Part shown: positions 60,477 through 64,000 of the stretch, one piece after another | Numbering within the stretch: the stretch's first letter is position 1 | Layout of the letters: each line of letters begins with the position of its first letter | Assembly: GCA_902477915.1 (NCBI GenBank) | Contig: CABSJA010000001.1 | Location: 25,017-89,016 of the forward strand | Source: an uncultured Veillonella sp. | Lineage (GTDB): Bacteria > Bacillota > Negativicutes > Veillonellales > Veillonellaceae | DNA: 64,000 nt | Direction of reading: 5' to 3' | Translations under genes and position numbers: made by a program | The notes under the pieces: model-generated | Database searches by the model: none | Told to the model about the DNA's origin: nothing | Seen by the model: only the letters and a program-made list of their open reading frames with translations

Positions 60477-61589
60477 TCAAGCATTCGTACGAACTGGTGT
60501 TACTACGTATGTATAGTTCGGATTATTGTCTTGGCGAATGACAACTGGACCGTTTTGTTTTAAGAACAAATGAATGTTATCGCCTGTGCTGTGGCGCAAG
60601 ATGTCAGAGATATAGCGACCATTGAAGGAGATTGTGAAAGGTGTACCTTTAAATTCAACAGCTACGTCTTCTTTAGCCATGCCGATTTCAGTATTTTGAG
60701 TAGACAATGTTACATTGCTTTCAGACCAATCATAACGAATTACGTTATAGCTGATGTCTTTAGCCAATAAGGATACGCGGTCAACGGCACCAGCGAATTC
60801 GCGGCGGTCGATAACAGCGCTAGAATCGAATTGGGAAGGAATTACCTTTTCATATTCAGGGTAAGTACCTTCGATCAAACGAGAAATAATATAAATAGAT
60901 TCAAAGTTGAACACGATTTGTGTGCGGTTCCAAATGATGTTGATCATGGCTGGATTATCTGTTGGTAACAAACGAGATACTTCAGCCAATGTTTTTGTAG
61001 GAATGATAGCGCGCATTGGCGTAGTTGCTGGTTCATCAATAGTAATTTTCTTAACAGCCATGCGGTGTGTATCAGTAGCAACCATTGTTACTTCGTTTTC
61101 TTTAATTTCAAGAAGAGCACCAGTAAATACAGGACGATCTTCGTCTGTAGCAGCTGCGTAATTTGTTAAATCGATGAGTTCTTTCATTGCAAAGCTATCG
61201 ATATTTACATGATCTTGATCATGTATTTGTTCCACCAAGGAGAAATCATCTGGATGTAATGTTACCAAGTTGAATTCGGAAGAGCCGGATGTGATTGTTA
61301 AAGAATTGCCATCTTCTGGTTTGTAAAGCTCAATGGTATCGCCAGGCAATTTGCGAATTAATTCTTGGAAATAGCGGGAACCTACAACTAATGTGCCAGG
61401 TTCTTTGATGTCGCCATCGATGGTTAAACGAATACCGAGTTCAAAGTCATTACCTTGCAATTCTACTTGACCATTTTTTGTTGTCATGTAGATAGCGCCT
61501 GGTAAGTTGGAACTTGTTTTATTTTGAGATACCTTTTGCAATACGTTGATTGCTTTTTGGAGATTTGCTTTTGGGAATGTAATATGCAT
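60477..61589 (-). CDS. dnaN: DNA polymerase III sliding clamp (beta subunit)
   Basis: This 370-aa clamp has three clamp-fold domains: MHITFPKANLQKAINVLQKV, then LVVGSRYFQELIRKLPGD, ATDTHRMAVKK and IEGTYPEYEKVIPSQFDSSA. The C-terminal VVIRQDNNPNYTYVVTPVRT is typical. It circles DNA as a dimer and tethers polymerase III. AAAGGAG precedes the ATG. It lies 326 bases after dnaA, across a DnaA-box cluster. Confidence 0.98.
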   Translation of the reverse strand: MHITFPKANLQKAINVLQKVSQNKTSSNLPGAIYMTTKNGQVELQGNDFELGIRLTIDGDIKEPGTLVVGSRYFQELIRKLPGDTIELYKPEDGNSLTITSGSSEFNLVTLHPDDFSLVEQIHDQDHVNIDSFAMKELIDLTNYAAATDEDRPVFTGALLEIKENEVTMVATDTHRMAVKKITIDEPATTPMRAIIPTKTLAEVSRLLPTDNPAMINIIWNRTQIVFNFESIYIISRLIEGTYPEYEKVIPSQFDSSAVIDRREFAGAVDRVSLLAKDISYNVIRYDWSESNVTLSTQNTEIGMAKEDVAVEFKGTPFTISFNGRYISDILRHSTGDNIHLFLKQNGPVVIRQDNNPNYTYVVTPVRTNA

Positions 61590-61924
61590 ATGTTACTCCT
61601 TTATAATTTCCATATAGTGTAGAAGCACTGATAACGACTTCTATTGTTTATAATATTCTATGTTTGCTATCGTAGATGCTCTATAGATATTCTGCGATAG
61701 ATCTGTTTCTACTGTTTTTTTGATTGTTTGTTAGTTTTAGTAGTAGTAATAGTAGGGGCCTGTTCATATGTGTAAAAGTGAATTAGCGCTACTAACTGTG
61801 CGATTTCTCGGTTGTGTATAACTATGTTGATAGTTTGTAACCACTTATCCACATACTCACAGCGAAGTGCAGTTTTTAGGATATCCACAAAGTTACGCAC
61901 AATATATCCACAGAGTTATCCACA
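61590..61924. other. oriC subregion between dnaA and dnaN with DnaA boxes
   Basis: Perfect DnaA boxes TTATCCACA lie at 61845-61853 and 61916-61924, and one-mismatch boxes ATATCCACA at 61881-61889 and 61904-61912; TGTGTATAA near 61812 is a weaker copy in the other orientation. The box at 61916-61924 forms the last codons and stop codon of dnaA. An A/T-rich stretch lies on the dnaN side. This is one arm of a bipartite origin of the Firmicute type. Confidence 0.8.
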
Positions 61925-63493
61925 GGTTGTTAATTTCTGTTTAATTTCAGAAATCATGTTCTTAGTTTCTTCGTTTCGTTCAATTTCCTTCGTAATTTTA
62001 TCGTACGCATGGAGAATTGTTGTATGGTCACGAGAGAATGCAGCTGCGATTTGCGGATAACTTTCATTAATCATATCGCGGCATAGATACATGGCCACTT
62101 GGCGTGGGAACGCAAACTGTGCTTTACGCTTCTTGCCGAGCAAGTCTTGCTTTTTAATATTGAAATAAGAACTTACAAAATTCTGAATACTTTCAATAGT
62201 TACCATGTTCACTTCTTCTGTGTGAACGAGGCCGGCCAAGGCTTGTTTAGTGTATTCTAGGTCGATAGATTCTAGACGTTGATCGATGGATGCGGTACCG
62301 ATTAATTTTGTGAAAGCACCTTGCAATACGCGGACGTTTTCGCTGAATTGAAGCGCCACGTAGTTGATGGAGTCGTTATCGATGCGGATAACGCGGTTTT
62401 TCTTATATTCTCTTTCGAGTAAGGATCTAAAGATAGCGATGCGCGTTTCTAAATCTGGATTTTCCATTGTTGCAATGTAGCCAGCTTGGAAACGAGAACG
62501 AAGACGGTCTTCGAATTGCTCCATATCGTTTGGCATCGTATCAGAGGTGAGGACGATTTGCTTGTTGTTATTTAATAACTCATTAAACGTATTAAATAGT
62601 TCAGTTTTTGTACTTTCACGACTTTCAAGGAACTGAATATCGTCAATCATGAGCACGTCGATATTGCGGAACGTGTTGCGGAATAATTTACCTTGGTTAC
62701 GCTGCAATGTTTCGACGAAAATGTTCATAAAATTTTCGCTTGTAATGGACATAACCTTCATGTGTGGATGATTTTCTTTGATGGCATTGCCAATAGCGTG
62801 CATCAAATGCGTTTTACCGAGGCCTGAAGGACCATAGATAAAGAGCGGATTATAGTCGCCACCAGGATATTCAGCTACATTTTGAGCCGCTCCAAATGGA
62901 ATGCGGTTAGCGTTGCCTGTTACATAGTTGTCAAAGCGGTACGCTGGATTTAGGTTAGATAAGGATAAATCTACAGGTACATTATCAGATTGTAATGTAG
63001 GTGTTGTAGTTTCAACTGTTTTACTAGGCGCTACCATTGGCTCATCTGGGATTTCCACAGGCGCTGGTGCGCGATCGATGTAAACCGGTTCTTGATAGAT
63101 TGGTTTATAGAATTCTTCTTGATGCGTTTTCTCCTCTACCACTGGAGGTAATGGCATGGGCGGAGCCACTACAGGTGCATCATCGATGAGACTTTCATCA
63201 ACAAAGGTAGTATCTACACTCTCTTGATTAAAATCGAATAACACCATATCACGATGGGAACCGATAACCGTAGTAATAGCATCCTGCAAAGCCTTGCTAA
63301 TCTGCGGCTGCTGATCGATTAAGTTTTTAACAAATGTTTGCATGACCCCTATATGGATCGAATGACTGTCGAGAGACATGGGAATCAACGATGACGTGAC
63401 GCGCAAGTACAACGCGTCAGGCAAATGTTGCATGTTCTTTTTCGCCTCTTGCAATATATGCTCCCATATATTATTCAAATCAAATGATTGCAT
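61916..63493 (-). CDS. dnaA: Chromosomal replication initiator DnaA
   Basis: This 525-aa AAA+ initiator has domain I at 1-90 (NNIWEHILQEAKKNMQHLPD), a long Pro/Val/Glu-rich linker at about 100-170 (domain II, longer than usual), the AAA+ core with Walker A FIYGPSGLGKTHLMHAIGNA (near 218) and Walker B VLMIDDIQFLE (near 277), and domain IV with the DNA-binding signature FSRDHTTILHAYDKI (near 484). It binds the boxes on both sides and opens oriC. AGAGG precedes the ATG. The gene ends in TGTGGATAA, which is itself a DnaA box. Confidence 0.99.
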   Translation of the reverse strand: MQSFDLNNIWEHILQEAKKNMQHLPDALYLRVTSSLIPMSLDSHSIHIGVMQTFVKNLIDQQPQISKALQDAITTVIGSHRDMVLFDFNQESVDTTFVDESLIDDAPVVAPPMPLPPVVEEKTHQEEFYKPIYQEPVYIDRAPAPVEIPDEPMVAPSKTVETTTPTLQSDNVPVDLSLSNLNPAYRFDNYVTGNANRIPFGAAQNVAEYPGGDYNPLFIYGPSGLGKTHLMHAIGNAIKENHPHMKVMSITSENFMNIFVETLQRNQGKLFRNTFRNIDVLMIDDIQFLESRESTKTELFNTFNELLNNNKQIVLTSDTMPNDMEQFEDRLRSRFQAGYIATMENPDLETRIAIFRSLLEREYKKNRVIRIDNDSINYVALQFSENVRVLQGAFTKLIGTASIDQRLESIDLEYTKQALAGLVHTEEVNMVTIESIQNFVSSYFNIKKQDLLGKKRKAQFAFPRQVAMYLCRDMINESYPQIAAAFSRDHTTILHAYDKITKEIERNEETKNMISEIKQKLTTCG

Positions 63494-63860
63494 GACGTGC
63501 CTCTTGTGTATAACTATTGCGATAAATGTGTATAACTTTAGGAATAATGTGTATAACTCTTGTGAAAGCTGTGGAAAAACCTGTTATTCCTGTGAATAAC
63601 ATGTGCACAACCTGTGAATAAGTAAAAATAAAATTCTCTTCCAACCAGATAATAACTGACTTTATAGATTACACAGGTTAAAAGAGAAAAAATGTGGATA
63701 ACCTTAAAAGTTATCCAATAAAAACTTATAAAAATATATACTTTTTCCTAATTTCAGTTATGATTGTATCAAAAAATCACTAGTTTGTCATTTATTCTGT
63801 GGATAACTTTTGATTATCTGAAGGAGAAATGTTAATAACTCAGTAATTATCTCATCTTTT
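63494..63860. other. oriC subregion upstream of dnaA with DnaA-box cluster
   Basis: Boxes in one orientation are TGTGGATAA at 63693-63701 and 63798-63806 (perfect), TGTGTATAA at 63505-63513, 63527-63535 and 63548-63556, and TGTGAATAA at 63591-63599 and 63613-63621. A very AT-rich stretch (63700-63790) could be the unwinding element. The cluster also covers the dnaA promoter, so autoregulation by DnaA is expected. Confidence 0.85.
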
Positions 63861-63883
63861 GTTCATCAATTACTTTTGGGGGA

Positions 63884-63948
63884 GGACTGAAAACTACTTT
63901 TATCGCTCCATACGACGCGTAAGTCACTCAAAAAGTAGTTTTCAGTCC
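63884..63948. repeat. Long inverted repeat near the origin
   Basis: An 18-bp perfect arm GGACTGAAAACTACTTTT (63884-63901) is repeated inverted at 63931-63948 around a 29-base, relatively GC-rich loop, and both outer flanks are G-rich or C-rich (GGGGGA / CCTCCTCC). No long U-run follows, so a plain terminator is unlikely. No gene is visible from 63861 to the window end. Confidence 0.75.
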
Positions 63949-64000
63949 CCTCCTCCTATAAGATAATTTTTATGATTACAATACACATAGACGAAAAAGT

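Overview
The window looks like a chromosomal origin region from a diderm Firmicute, most likely Veillonella (Negativicutes). This rests on three observations. The origin block (dnaA, dnaN, yaaA, recF, a DUF721/DciA gene, remB, gyrB) has Firmicute order and Firmicute-specific members. The rest of the window encodes outer-membrane machinery: type V autotransporters, an RND pump, and UDP-galactofuranose and O-antigen type genes. One trimeric autotransporter ends in an SLH domain, the device Veillonella uses to tie its outer membrane to peptidoglycan. DNA is moderately AT-rich with strong Shine-Dalgarno sites. Almost all genes lie on the minus strand and read away from the origin at the right end. 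The species assignment is inference; no marker such as 16S rRNA is present.

Layout from left to right. (1) 1-24250 is a surface-adhesin island: three YadA-like trimeric autotransporters (931, about 459 and 3234 aa), one stand-alone inverse-autotransporter (intimin-type) barrel, two paralogous classical autotransporters, and three small exported or unknown proteins. Long AT-rich spacers between them carry orphan terminators and candidate small RNAs, including two 129-bp copies (about 88% identical, inverted) of an RNA-gene-like element flanking one autotransporter. (2) 24450-36990 is a Wzx/Wzy-type polysaccharide locus: an initiating phosphoglycosyltransferase behind a terminator-like leader, acyltransferase, UDP-galactopyranose mutase, glycosyltransferases, two LicD phosphotransferases, a PhnW-like transaminase and a cytidylyltransferase-oxidoreductase fusion. 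The last four could make and attach a CDP-activated amino-alcohol phosphate. (3) 37180-47740 is an envelope-glycan group: O-antigen ligase-like protein, VirK/YbjX family protein, two glycosyltransferases, two LtaS-like sulfatase-fold transferases, a lysine-rich protein whose end looks like a programmed -1 frameshift site, and a methyltransferase. (4) 48110-53920 is the only plus-strand block: a CNNM/CorC-type protein and an RND adaptor-pump operon. (5) 53927-63493 is ybjQ-like, lysP, gyrB, remB, dciA-like, recF, yaaA, dnaN and dnaA, with DnaA-box clusters on both sides of dnaA (bipartite oriC).

The observations I consider most worth checking are the A_AAA_AAG frameshift site that adds a cysteine-rich tail (45563-45735), the inverted pair of candidate small RNA genes around the 20500-22737 autotransporter, the over-represented octamer TGTGAAAG, the attenuator-like hairpin before the polysaccharide operon, and the fused CDP-alcohol module. 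All counts and alignments were made by eye.
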